A stretch of 64,000 nt of DNA from Aestuariirhabdus sp049985285 (GTDB lineage Bacteria > Pseudomonadota > Gammaproteobacteria > Pseudomonadales > Aestuariirhabdaceae). This document shows, in pieces, positions 44,975 to 53,686 of this stretch (its first letter is position 1; every line of letters starts with the position of its first letter). Position numbers and translations under genes: made by a program. The stretch covers positions 992,001-1,056,000 of the forward strand of contig NZ_JBNIEU010000002.1 in NCBI RefSeq assembly GCF_049985285.1, written 5' to 3'. The notes under the pieces were generated by a model. That model was not told where the DNA came from and made no database searches. It saw nothing but the letters and a program-made list of their open reading frames with translations.

Positions 44975-45382
44975 ATGGCAAAAGCGTCATCCCCTGTAAG
45001 ATTGCAGCAAGATCTGATGGAATCTGCGAAGTTGGCGGGTGAACGCCTGCATCGCAGTGCCGCAGAGCAGATTGAGTATTGGGCCAGTATCGGCCGCAGT
45101 GTCGCCAATGTCGTGGACCCCGATAGCCTGCTGGATGTCTCTACGGGGCTTGCACGCTTGAAAATCGAGCCTGTGGCATCGCCTGCTATCAACCCCGAGG
45201 ATGTTTTTGCTGGCCTTGAGCGAGATCGGCAGAATGGCCTTTTAGCCTCTTCGATTACCAGCAGCCCCCTGCGTTATCAGGCGTCCTCCACCCACCCCGG
45301 TTTGCTGGAGCAGATTGATGCCCAGGGCAGGGTGACGTTAGGGCAGTTCAAGTCAGGAGTGTTTGCGGTCTATGCAGGCTGA
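44975..45382 (+). CDS. ParD-like antitoxin
   Basis: 135 residues. The N-terminal half (MAKASSPVRLQQDLMESAKL, HRSAAEQIEYWASIGR) is a ribbon-helix-helix DNA-binding domain of the ParD-like family PF11903. The C-terminal part is variable and probably binds the toxin. GAGGAG-type site (GTGAGGAG) upstream. A predicted zeta-like toxin gene follows 123 nt downstream, and an operator palindrome overlaps its promoter. Confidence 0.85.
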   Translation: MAKASSPVRLQQDLMESAKLAGERLHRSAAEQIEYWASIGRSVANVVDPDSLLDVSTGLARLKIEPVASPAINPEDVFAGLERDRQNGLLASSITSSPLRYQASSTHPGLLEQIDAQGRVTLGQFKSGVFAVYAG

Positions 45383-45505
45383 TGGATGCAGGGTCATTGT
45401 CCATCGTCCTGGCGATAGTCGGGTGACGGCGCCGCACACCAAGGGCCTGACCGGTACCCGTATAGGTGGCCACCCTGGGCGACCCGATATGAAGGGGGGG
45501 AACTC

Positions 45506-46084
45506 TTGAACCCACCCAAACAGCTGTGGTTGCTCGCTGGCGGTAATGGCGCGGGTAAAAGTACCTTTTACCGAACTCGTCTGGAGCCCCTTGGCGTTCC
45601 CTTCGTTAATGCCGATATCATCGCCCGGGAGCTCTACCCCGACGCGCCGGAAGCCCATAGCTATTTTGCCGCCAAAATAGCCGAGCAAAGGCGCTTCGCC
45701 CTGCTGCAGGAGGGCCGTAGTTTTTGCTTTGAAACCGTTTTTTCCCATCCCTCGAAGATCGATTTTGTAGGTCACGCCAAGGCCCTGGGGTATGAGGTGG
45801 TGCTGGTGTTTATTCATCTGGAGTTATCGGCCCTCAACAACGCCCGGGTATCGCAGCGGGTCGAGGAGGGTGGGCATCATGTTCCCCCTGAAAAAGTCGA
45901 AACTCGAATCCCTCGGGTGCTAGCAAACATCAAGGTCGCGATCCCCCTCTGTGATCAGGTCTATTTGCTGGATAACTCCCGCGCAGACAACCCCTTTATG
46001 GTCGTCGCCAAACTGCACCAGGGTGATATCGAAAGCGGGGACGTGGCGCTGCCCGATTGGGCGCATAGCCTTTTGCAACCCTGA
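45506..46084 (+). CDS. Zeta toxin-like P-loop kinase
   Basis: 192 residues with a Walker A GGNGAGKST (12-20), a FVNADIIARELYP segment with the Asp that in zeta toxins orients the substrate, and FETVFSHPSK. Zeta toxins phosphorylate UDP-N-acetylglucosamine and block wall synthesis; this small form may act on another nucleotide. TTG 45506 is used because AAGGGGGGG lies right upstream and an ATG at 45491 stops at once. The partner is the ParD-like gene. Confidence 0.85.
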   Translation: MNPPKQLWLLAGGNGAGKSTFYRTRLEPLGVPFVNADIIARELYPDAPEAHSYFAAKIAEQRRFALLQEGRSFCFETVFSHPSKIDFVGHAKALGYEVVLVFIHLELSALNNARVSQRVEEGGHHVPPEKVETRIPRVLANIKVAIPLCDQVYLLDNSRADNPFMVVAKLHQGDIESGDVALPDWAHSLLQP

Positions 46085-46184
46085 TCGCCTGGTGTGGACT
46101 ATAGTGAATTTCTTAAAGGCGAAGGAACGCCCTCTTTAGCGGTAAATATCATTTTTTTAGGAAAAGCAGATAACAGGGATCGTT

Positions 46185-47612
46185 ATGCAGATACTCCACC
46201 ACGGCGCTTTGGATGGCGTCACCGGCTCCTGCCACCAACTGCGGCTCGACAGTGGCCACTCCATTCTGGTCGATTGCGGCCTCTTTCAGGGCGATGAGGC
46301 TCGGGGCAGGGCGGGTGCCGGCTCCCTGGCGATCGAATTCCCCCTCGATGGCGTCGCTGCACTGGTCGTCACCCACGTGCATATCGATCACGTAGGCCGA
46401 ATTCCCTGGCTGATTGCGGCCGGTTTTCGCGGCCCCATTCTCTGCTCCGAACCCTCTGCGCTGTTGCTGCCGTTAGTCCTGGAAGACGCGTTTCGTCTGG
46501 GTGTGAGTCGAGATGAGGGGCTGCTGAACAACTATATGGCAGTGATCAAACAGCGCATCGTGCCGCTTGCCTATGGGCACTGGCGCAATGTCGATCCGCT
46601 CTCCACGAGCCTTGCACCCCCAAATGATGAACTGCGCATTCGCCTTAAACCGGCGGGTCATATCCTTGGCTCCGCGTACGTTGAATGTGATCTCAAAGAG
46701 CGAAATGGCAATACCCGGGTGGTTTTTTCCGGCGATCTCGGTGCGCCCCATGCGCCGCTACTTCCGGCACCCAAGTCGCCCTATGGAGCGGATGTTGTGG
46801 TGTTGGAGAGTACCTACGGTGATCGCCTGCACGAAGGTCGCCGCACCCGGAGCCAGCGTTTGAAATCCGCGCTGGAGCGCGCGTTAAGCGACAAGGGCGT
46901 GGTGCTGATACCGGCGTTCAGCATCGGCCGCACCCAGGAGGTGCTCTACGAGATTGAGGGCATTATTCATAGCGCTATAAGAAAGGGTGGGTCCCGAAAG
47001 CAAGGCTCAAACTCAGGGCTTGGACTCGATTGGCAGCGCCTTAATATCGTCGTCGACTCGCCCCTGGCAGCGCGTTTTACCGAGGCCTACCGACAACTGA
47101 AACCCTTCTGGGATAAAGAGGCTCACCAGCGCCTGCGCCAGGGACGCCATCCGCTAGCGTTCGAGCAGCTCACGACTATCGATAGCCACCGTTCGCACCA
47201 GCGGCTGGTCAGTGGTCTTGCGCAGAACCCTCAGCCATTAGTGATCATCGCCGCCAGCGGCATGTGCGCCGGGGGTCGTATCGTCAATTACCTCAAGGCA
47301 CTGTTGGGTAACCCTACCACCGACCTGCTCCTGATCGGCTATCAGGCCCGGGGGACGCCCGGTGCGGATATTCAACGCTATGGCCCCAAAGGGGGCTATG
47401 TAATGCTCGATGGTGAGCGTGTCACTATCAAGGCCGAGGTCACCACCCTCAGCGGCTATTCCGCCCATGCCGACCAGGCCAACCTGGTAAATTTCATCCA
47501 ACGTATGCGCAAACGCCCCCGCGAGGTGCGGTTGGTGCATGGGGATGCGGGGGCGAAGGCTGGGTTAAAAATCGGGTTACAAGAGATAGTAAATGAGGTT
47601 GTCATCCCGTAG
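46185..47612 (+). CDS. MBL-fold/beta-CASP ribonuclease
   Basis: 475 residues. Metallo-beta-lactamase zinc motif H64-x-H66-x-D68-H69, a further GSAYVEC/GDLGAPH region, a beta-CASP insertion with FSIGRTQEVLYEI, and the C-terminal TTLSGYSAHADQ and IIAASGMCAGGR motifs of the RNA-specific (CPSF-like, YSH1-type) group. Cytosolic RNA 3' processing or decay is expected. It lies between two toxin-antitoxin modules. Its last 242 nt are repeated, broken, at 48924-49162. Confidence 0.93.
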   Translation: MQILHHGALDGVTGSCHQLRLDSGHSILVDCGLFQGDEARGRAGAGSLAIEFPLDGVAALVVTHVHIDHVGRIPWLIAAGFRGPILCSEPSALLLPLVLEDAFRLGVSRDEGLLNNYMAVIKQRIVPLAYGHWRNVDPLSTSLAPPNDELRIRLKPAGHILGSAYVECDLKERNGNTRVVFSGDLGAPHAPLLPAPKSPYGADVVVLESTYGDRLHEGRRTRSQRLKSALERALSDKGVVLIPAFSIGRTQEVLYEIEGIIHSAIRKGGSRKQGSNSGLGLDWQRLNIVVDSPLAARFTEAYRQLKPFWDKEAHQRLRQGRHPLAFEQLTTIDSHRSHQRLVSGLAQNPQPLVIIAASGMCAGGRIVNYLKALLGNPTTDLLLIGYQARGTPGADIQRYGPKGGYVMLDGERVTIKAEVTTLSGYSAHADQANLVNFIQRMRKRPREVRLVHGDAGAKAGLKIGLQEIVNEVVIP

Positions 47613-47697
47613 GGGCCCATAGGCTAAGCGTAGGGCGCCGAATGGCAGGCTTGTAGGTTGGCGAGCCCGTCGGTTAGTTGTATTAGTGCTAAGTGAT

Positions 47698-47711
47698 AGT
47701 ATAGTGATACT
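47698..47711 (+). promoter_or_regulatory. Candidate Phd/ParE operator
   Basis: AGTAT-AGTG-ATACT inverted repeat, embedded in a direct repeat of AGTGATA at 11-nt spacing, 36 nt before the antitoxin start. Typical place for autoregulation by a Phd-type antitoxin. Confidence 0.5.
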
Positions 47712-47746
47712 TTGTTTTCTATCTGAAGTGTCTTGGGGTGTTATTT

Positions 47747-48004
47747 ATGAAAGTTGAACTTGTCACAACGCTCAAGAGGCAGGCGACCAAAATCCTGGCG
47801 GATCTTCGTTCCACCAAGGAGCCGGTTATGATCACGGAGCACGGTAAACCATCGGCTTACCTGGTTGACGTAGCAGACTATGAATTTATGCAGCGCCGGC
47901 TCGCTATTCTTGAAGGTATCGCTCGGGGTGAACGTGCAGCCGCAGATGGGAAAGTATTTAGCCACAGTGAGGCACGAGAAAAACTGGCGAAATGGCTGAG
48001 TTGA
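47747..48004 (+). CDS. Phd/YefM family antitoxin
   Basis: 85 residues from ATG 47747 (GGGG upstream; GTG 47738 is possible). The N-terminal motif VELVTTLKRQATKILADL and EPVMITEHGKPSAYLVDVADYE are the Phd/YefM DNA-binding fold; the C-terminal helix should bind and block the toxin. Its end overlaps the toxin gene by 13 nt, so synthesis is coupled. Confidence 0.93.
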   Translation: MKVELVTTLKRQATKILADLRSTKEPVMITEHGKPSAYLVDVADYEFMQRRLAILEGIARGERAAADGKVFSHSEAREKLAKWLS

Positions 48005-48300
48005 TCTGGACCGAGCCGGCGCTGGCTGATCTGGGTGAGCTTGCGGAGTACATTGCGCTGGATAACGCTTCTGCAGCAAAGGCATTCGTTCAAGCGGTAT
48101 TGAGTGCCGTCGAGCGTCTCGCACAGTTCCCCGAATCCGAGCGTACGCCTCCTGAGTTGCCCCAGTTGGGTTATCGAGAGGTTATAGTGCCTCCGTGCCG
48201 TGTCTTCTATAAAGTTGCTGGTGATTCAGTTCTGCTGCTTTTTGTGCTTCGAGAGGAGCGCGATCTAAGGAACTTTATGTTGAGCCTGGGTGACAACTGA
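47992..48300 (+). CDS. RelE/ParE family toxin
   Basis: 102 residues, one RelE/ParE domain: IWTEPALADLGELAEYIA at the start and the conserved YREVIVPPCRVFYKV in the middle. Either a gyrase poison (ParE branch) or an mRNA interferase (RelE branch); the missing RelE catalytic triad favours ParE. Gene pair with the Phd/YefM antitoxin, 13-nt overlap. Confidence 0.92.
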   Translation: MAELIWTEPALADLGELAEYIALDNASAAKAFVQAVLSAVERLAQFPESERTPPELPQLGYREVIVPPCRVFYKVAGDSVLLLFVLREERDLRNFMLSLGDN

Positions 48301-48468
48301 GCACTAACCAAGTGATTACACGCAGGCTTACAATGCCATACCCGCCCACAACCTATAACGCGCACCCCAGGGCGCCATAAGCACAGCGCATCAGCCCGAA
48401 TTGTACCTTTCGCAGTACTATCCCTGCACCTCCCTCTGCCACACTCGAACCTCCCCCTGTTATCCTCG

Positions 48469-48923
48469 CCCCCCCCCCGTCATCCTCGCGAATGCGGGGA
48501 TCCACCGTTGGTTAAATGGATGCCCGCCTGCGCGGGCATGACAGTAGGTAAGCAGGCATGACGATAGGTAAGAGGGCATAAGAGCAGACTCGTACCTCTC
48601 CCTGTCATCCTCGCACCCCCTTTGTCATCCTCGCGAATGCGGGGATCCACCGTTGGTTAAATGGATGCCCGCCTACGCGGGCATGACAGTAGGTAATCAG
48701 GCATAAGAGCAGACTCGCACCTCTCCCTTCATCCTCGCACCCCCTTTGTCATCCTCGCGAATGCGGGGATCCACCGTTGGTTAAATGGATGCCCGCCTAC
48801 GCGGGCATGACAGTAGGTAATCAGGCATAAGAGCAGACTCGCACCTCTCCCTTCATCCTCGCACCCCCCTTGTCATCCTCGCCCCCCCCCCCCCGTCATC
48901 CTCGCGAATGCGGGGATCCACAG
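48469..48923. repeat. Tandem array of palindromic units, about 124-147 nt each
   Basis: Units begin with GTCATCCTCGCGAATGCGGG at 48479, 48624, 48748 and 48895. The middle two are almost identical. Each carries two palindromes, CTCGCGAATGCGGG and ATGCCCGCCTACGCGGGCAT, and a common tail. Poly-C runs of 10 (48469-48478) and 13 (48882-48894) flank the array. It lies between the toxin gene and the broken gene fragment. Units are too long and too similar for CRISPR. Confidence 0.9.
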
Positions 48924-49162
48924 CTGCTTCTGATCGGCTATCAGGCCCGGGCATGCCCGGTGCGGATATTCAACGCTACGGCCCCAAAGGCGCTATGCAG
49001 TGCTCGATGGTGAGCGTGTCACTATCAAGGCCGAGGTCACCACCCTCAGCGGCTATTCCGCCCATGCGACCAGGCCAATCTGGTAAATTTCATCCAACGT
49101 ATGCGCAAACGCCCCCGCGAGGTGCGGTTGGTGCATGGGGATGCGGGGGCGAAGACTGGGTT
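48924..49162 (+). pseudogene. Broken copy of the 3' end of the MBL ribonuclease gene
   Basis: 239 nt that match 47325-47566 of the intact gene at most positions, with three single-base losses that shift the frame and several substitutions. No start or Shine-Dalgarno. It sits between the tandem repeat array and the glycan locus, so it probably marks an old duplication or recombination event at the locus boundary. Confidence 0.9.
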
Positions 49163-49364
49163 GCGTAACCATCTAGAGAGGTGTGTACGGAAGGGGGGCG
49201 CTATTGAATAAGTGGGATGTTTGATAGCTTGTGGGCGGGTGATTACCAGAGGTCATGGTCAGGGAGGCTCGTTGGTTCACAAATTAGTGCTATCGCTTCA
49301 GGGACATTGTCCTATGGCAGGATAACTAATGTATATTGGGCCCTGTTTGCAAGGATTCGGCGCT
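49163..49364. other. Spacer at the left end of the glycan locus
   Basis: About 200 nt without a gene. Base composition turns AT-richer from here on. No JUMPstart/ops element (GGCGGTAG) for RfaH was found in this spacer. Confidence 0.5.
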
Positions 49365-50699
49365 ATGAAGGTTACGGTATTTGGGACAGGTTATGTTGGG
49401 TTGGTAACCGGGACCTGTTTGGCTGACGCTGGCCACGATGTTGTCTGCGTGGATATAGATAAGAAAAAAATAGAGATGCTTAATAAGGGGGAAGTTCCAA
49501 TTTATGAGCCTGGATTAGAGGCGGTGATCAAAAAAGGTACAAATAGTGCCCGCTTAAGTTTTACGACTAATGCAGAATATGCGGTTCAGCATGGATTGTT
49601 CCAGTTTATAGCTGTCGGTACCCCACCAGATGAGGATGGATCTGCGGATCTAAAGTATGTATTTGCTGTTGCAGATACAATTGCAAAATTCATGGATAGT
49701 TATAAGGTCATAGTTAATAAGTCGACAGTCCCTGTAGGGACAAGAGATGAGGTCCGCAGGCGAGTATGTAGTCATTTAGATTCGAATCGGAAAAAACTAG
49801 ATTTCGATGTGGTATCAAATCCCGAATTTCTCAAGGAAGGCGCTGCGCTTCACGACTTTATGAAGCCCGACCGGATCATTGTAGGAAGTCAATCATTCCG
49901 TGCGATCGAGCTACTCAAAGAACTCTATTTGCCATTTAATCGTAACCATGACCGTTTGATAGTAATGGATCCTCGGTCGGCAGAGCTGACTAAGTATGCG
50001 GCCAATGCGATGTTGGCGACGAAAATTAGCTTTATGAATGAGTTAGCCAATCTAGCGGAACACGTAGGCGCAGACATTGAAAACGTTCGTAATGGAATAG
50101 GCTCAGATAATAGAATTGGATACTCATTTATCTATCCTGGCTGCGGGTATGGAGGTTCTTGTTTTCCTAAAGACGTGGCTGCTCTAGGAGAAACAGCTCG
50201 AGATGTCGGTTTTACCGCTGATTTACTGAAAAGTGTTGAGAAAGTTAACGATAAGCAGAAAAAGGTACTCTTCGAAAAAATCAGCAAACACTATCGAGGA
50301 GAGTTGTCTGGGAAAGTTTTCGCACTTTGGGGGCTTTCCTTTAAGCCTAATACTGACGATATGAGAGCCGCTCCAAGCCGAGTTGTTATGGAAGCGTTGT
50401 GGGAGGCCGGTGCGAGCGTAAGAGTGTTTGATCCTGAAGCCATGAATGAGTGCCGAAGAATTTATGGTGACCGTGAGGGGCTACTGTACTGTAAAAATCC
50501 AGATGAAGCTCTGGAATGCGCAAACGCGCTAGTTATAGTGACCGAGTGGCAAATATTTCGCAGTCCTGATTTTAATATAGTTAAAGCTGCCCTTAGGGAG
50601 CCTGTCATATTTGATGGCCGCAACATATATAATCCCGGGCATTTGAAGAAAAGTGGTTTTACTTATTACGCCATAGGGCGAGGAGACTCTGTTAAGTGA
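49365..50699 (+). CDS. ugd: UDP-glucose 6-dehydrogenase
   Basis: Oxidises UDP-glucose to UDP-glucuronate with two NAD+. 444 residues from ATG 49365 (AAGGA upstream; the in-frame extension to 49329 is not family-like). N-terminal Rossmann motif FGTGYVGLVTG, catalytic C266 in GCGYGGSCFPKD, and SNPEFLKEG/ELTKYAANA are all present. First gene of the locus; its product is the substrate for the next gene, which overlaps it by 4 nt. Confidence 0.95.
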   Translation: MKVTVFGTGYVGLVTGTCLADAGHDVVCVDIDKKKIEMLNKGEVPIYEPGLEAVIKKGTNSARLSFTTNAEYAVQHGLFQFIAVGTPPDEDGSADLKYVFAVADTIAKFMDSYKVIVNKSTVPVGTRDEVRRRVCSHLDSNRKKLDFDVVSNPEFLKEGAALHDFMKPDRIIVGSQSFRAIELLKELYLPFNRNHDRLIVMDPRSAELTKYAANAMLATKISFMNELANLAEHVGADIENVRNGIGSDNRIGYSFIYPGCGYGGSCFPKDVAALGETARDVGFTADLLKSVEKVNDKQKKVLFEKISKHYRGELSGKVFALWGLSFKPNTDDMRAAPSRVVMEALWEAGASVRVFDPEAMNECRRIYGDREGLLYCKNPDEALECANALVIVTEWQIFRSPDFNIVKAALREPVIFDGRNIYNPGHLKKSGFTYYAIGRGDSVK

Positions 50700-51697
50700 A
50701 AATTCTAGTTACGGGGTCTGCTGGATTTATCGGTTCAGCTCTTGTTTTACGCCTACTGGAGAGAGGCGATCATGTAGTTGGTATCGATAACCACAACGAT
50801 TATTACGACCCAAAATTAAAAGAGGCTAGGTTACTTCGTCACGCCGATCACAGAAATTATACTCACTTTAGAATGGATTTGGTGGATCGAGAAGCGGTTA
50901 AGGATATTTTTGCACAAGAAAAACCTCAAAAAGTAGTCAATCTAGCGGCCCAGGCTGGCGTGCGCTACTCAATAGATAACCCTTTGGCGTATATCGATTC
51001 AAACCTGGTGGGGTTTGGGCACATCTTGGAAGGGTGCCGTCACAATGATGTAAAACATCTTGTATACGCATCTTCGAGCTCCGTTTATGGTAGCAACTGT
51101 AAGATGCCATTTTCGGTGCATGATAACGTGAATCATCCCCTAAGCCTCTACGCAGCCACAAAGAAAGCGAACGAACTGATGGCCCATACCTATAGCCATC
51201 TATATCAGATTCCAACCACAGGGTTACGTTTTTTCACAGTATACGGGCCTTGGGGAAGACCGGATATGGCGCTGCAAAAGTTTGCCCACGCAATTACAAA
51301 TGGCGAACCTATTCAATTGTACAATTATGGTAATCATCGGCGTGACTTTACCTATATTGATGACATTGTGGAGGGAGTGATTCGAGTTTTGGATCAGCCC
51401 GCGGAGCCTGATTTTAGTTGGTCTGGTGATCTCCCGGACTCTGGCTCCAGTCATGCGCCATGGCGTCTATATAATATAGGAAGTAATAACCCAGTCGAGC
51501 TCAATGATTATATATCTACATTAGAAAAGGCCTTGGGAAAAAACGCTATTAAGGAGTTTTTACCCATGCAGCTTGGCGATGTGCCGGATACTTTCGCGGA
51601 CGTGGATGACCTCGTGACCACTTTTGGGTATAAGCCATCTACTTCTTTAGATGAGGGTGTAGAGAAATTTGTTGATTGGTTTAAAGAGTTTTATTAA
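50696..51697 (+). CDS. NAD-dependent UDP-glucuronate 4-epimerase-like
   Basis: 333 residues, short-chain dehydrogenase/reductase. GSAGFIGSALV Rossmann motif, catalytic Y152 and K156 (YAATKKANE), SSSSVYG, and FTVYGPWGRPDMAL, typical of UDP-GlcA 4-epimerases, which make UDP-galacturonate. GTG start overlaps the ugd stop by 4 nt (GTGA). Together they should provide UDP-glucuronate and UDP-galacturonate for the glycan. Confidence 0.9.
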   Translation: MKILVTGSAGFIGSALVLRLLERGDHVVGIDNHNDYYDPKLKEARLLRHADHRNYTHFRMDLVDREAVKDIFAQEKPQKVVNLAAQAGVRYSIDNPLAYIDSNLVGFGHILEGCRHNDVKHLVYASSSSVYGSNCKMPFSVHDNVNHPLSLYAATKKANELMAHTYSHLYQIPTTGLRFFTVYGPWGRPDMALQKFAHAITNGEPIQLYNYGNHRRDFTYIDDIVEGVIRVLDQPAEPDFSWSGDLPDSGSSHAPWRLYNIGSNNPVELNDYISTLEKALGKNAIKEFLPMQLGDVPDTFADVDDLVTTFGYKPSTSLDEGVEKFVDWFKEFY

Positions 51698-51917
51698 TAC
51701 TCATGTGTTTTTTAAAAAATAAAAAGCACTAAGCATGTTGGCGTCGCACGGTAAGAAGTTTTTTCGGTAAACATTCCACGAAATTTAGTAATGATGGTGT
51801 GGGGTTCATGAGTGATATCGGATTAAGTTATGAGGATGCTAGTTGTTGCCCTGTTATAGTTTTTTGTGATTAGTCTATTGAATAACCAGTGGAAATAATG
51901 TTGGAGCATAGCCAGAA

Positions 51918-52991
51918 ATGATACCGGTCACTAAGCCTTTTTTACCTAACAAGGAAAAGCTAAAAAGCTACATAGATGGTATCTATGATAGAGGTATTCT
52001 GACGAACTATGGACCACTGGTGCAGGAGCTAGAGCGACGCTTGCAAGATAGATTTGATGTTGATCATGTAATTTTGGTGGCAAATGGGTCTATGGCGTTA
52101 CAGGTAGTGTATAAAGTTCTGGAGCTGGAAGGGGAGGTGGTGACCACACCTTTTAGTTTTGTAGCTACAACCAGTACGATGGTTTGGGGAGGGCTGAAGC
52201 CAGTATTTGCAGATATAGATCCCGCTACTTTTAATATCGACCCTGATAATATTGATTCGATTATTAGTAATCGAACCTCTGCTATTGTTCCCGTCCATGT
52301 CTTTGGTAACCCCTGCAATGTAGAGGCGATAGAGTCGATTGCAAAAAAATATCAGCTTAAAACTATCTATGATGCTTCACATGCGTTCGATGTGGTTTAT
52401 AAAGGGAAAAGTATTTTTGGTTGCGGTGATGTCAGCACGATCAGTTTTCATGCGACAAAACTATTCCATACTATAGAGGGTGGGGCAATAGTTACTCGTG
52501 ATGCTGCGTTAGCGAAAAAAATTAGGCTTGCTACTAATTTTGGCTTTACCGGGCCGGGAAAGATTGATGCTTTAGGAATTAATGCGAAGATGAACGAATT
52601 TGAAGCAGCAATGGGGCTGTGTGTATTAGATGAAGTGGATCATATAGCAAACGCAAGGAAGTGTATAGTAGAGACATATGAGTTAGCGTTAGAAGGGAAA
52701 GTTGGATTTCAGCGATTTCAGGCTGAAACTAAAAAGAATTTCTCTTACGCTCCTGTTCTTTTTAGTAATTCTGATCGGGTTTTTGAGGTTGAGCAACGCC
52801 TTAATGAATCGGGTATTTATCCAAGAAGGTATTTTTACCCGTCGTTAGACTGTTTGTCTTATTTGCCTGGTAGCCCCTCGTGTACGGTATCAAGGGAGCT
52901 ATCAGAGAAGATATTATGTCTTCCAGTGTATGTGGGACTTACTGACGGCGAGCAGGCGAAAATTATTAAGATTATTGAGGATGCATTATGA
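51918..52991 (+). CDS. DegT/DnrJ/EryC1 family sugar aminotransferase
   Basis: 357 residues, PLP-dependent. The lysine K181 lies in FHATKLFHTIEGG and the PLP-phosphate region ANGSMALQVVYK follows the family pattern. It adds an amino group to a nucleotide-linked keto sugar, so a matching 4- or 3-keto sugar must be made elsewhere. Overlaps wbqC by 4 nt. Preceded by a 220-nt AT-rich spacer that holds no gene and could hold a promoter. Confidence 0.88.
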   Translation: MIPVTKPFLPNKEKLKSYIDGIYDRGILTNYGPLVQELERRLQDRFDVDHVILVANGSMALQVVYKVLELEGEVVTTPFSFVATTSTMVWGGLKPVFADIDPATFNIDPDNIDSIISNRTSAIVPVHVFGNPCNVEAIESIAKKYQLKTIYDASHAFDVVYKGKSIFGCGDVSTISFHATKLFHTIEGGAIVTRDAALAKKIRLATNFGFTGPGKIDALGINAKMNEFEAAMGLCVLDEVDHIANARKCIVETYELALEGKVGFQRFQAETKKNFSYAPVLFSNSDRVFEVEQRLNESGIYPRRYFYPSLDCLSYLPGSPSCTVSRELSEKILCLPVYVGLTDGEQAKIIKIIEDAL

Positions 52992-53677
52992 GAGTTTCAG
53001 TAATGCAACCATATTTTATCCCGTACCTGGGATACTGGCAGATGATGTCGGCGGCTGACGTCTTTGTTGTATTTGATGATGTTAATTATATTAAGCGAGG
53101 CTATGTCAATAGAAATTCTATTTTACTTCATGGTCTGCCGCACTTGGTTACTCTTCAGGTTAATCAAGCTAGCCAGAATAGAAAAATTTGTGAACTATCG
53201 GTAGGTGATAACTCCAACAAAATTTTGGAAACCATGCGTCATGCTTACAGTAAAGCCCCTTATTACAAAGGTGTAATGCAAATGATGCATGAGTCTCTTC
53301 AAGGTGATCGGTCAAGTTTGTCGAATTTTTTGGAGAACTCCATTAAGGTAATAGCACTTTATATGGGGATAGAAACTCGTTTTTTATTCTCTTCAAGTTT
53401 TAGTCACGATTCTTCCATGAAAGGATCGGAACGAATAATTGATATTGCTGGGCGATTAGGAGCTAACACCTATCTAAATCCTATTGGAGGGGTTGGATTG
53501 TACTCAAAGGAAGAATTTTCACAAAATGGCATCGAGTTGAGCTTTCTAAAGATGGAAGAGGTTCGCTACCCTCAGTTGGGAGATAGGTTCGTACCAAATC
53601 TTTCGATTATTGATGTCCTCATGTTTAATGACGTTTCAACCGTCAAAGAATTGTTAGGGCGCTATACGCTTGTTTGA
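52988..53677 (+). CDS. WbqC family protein
   Basis: 229 residues with the WbqC (PF08889) opening MQPYFIPYLGYWQMM and the KRGYVNRNSILL segment. Family members lie in O-antigen and glycopeptide loci next to DegT-type aminotransferases; acylation or another modification of the aminosugar has been proposed, but the reaction is not proven. Start overlaps the aminotransferase stop by 4 nt, so their products probably act in sequence. Confidence 0.9.
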   Translation: MRVSVMQPYFIPYLGYWQMMSAADVFVVFDDVNYIKRGYVNRNSILLHGLPHLVTLQVNQASQNRKICELSVGDNSNKILETMRHAYSKAPYYKGVMQMMHESLQGDRSSLSNFLENSIKVIALYMGIETRFLFSSSFSHDSSMKGSERIIDIAGRLGANTYLNPIGGVGLYSKEEFSQNGIELSFLKMEEVRYPQLGDRFVPNLSIIDVLMFNDVSTVKELLGRYTLV

Positions 53678-53686
53678 GGTTCTATA

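Noticed and set aside
48479..48923. Possible CRISPR array
   Set aside because: Units are 124-147 nt, nearly identical over their whole length and have no unique spacers; no cas genes are present.
49163..49364. JUMPstart/ops element for RfaH
   Set aside because: The GGCGGTAG core is not present in the spacer before the glycan locus.
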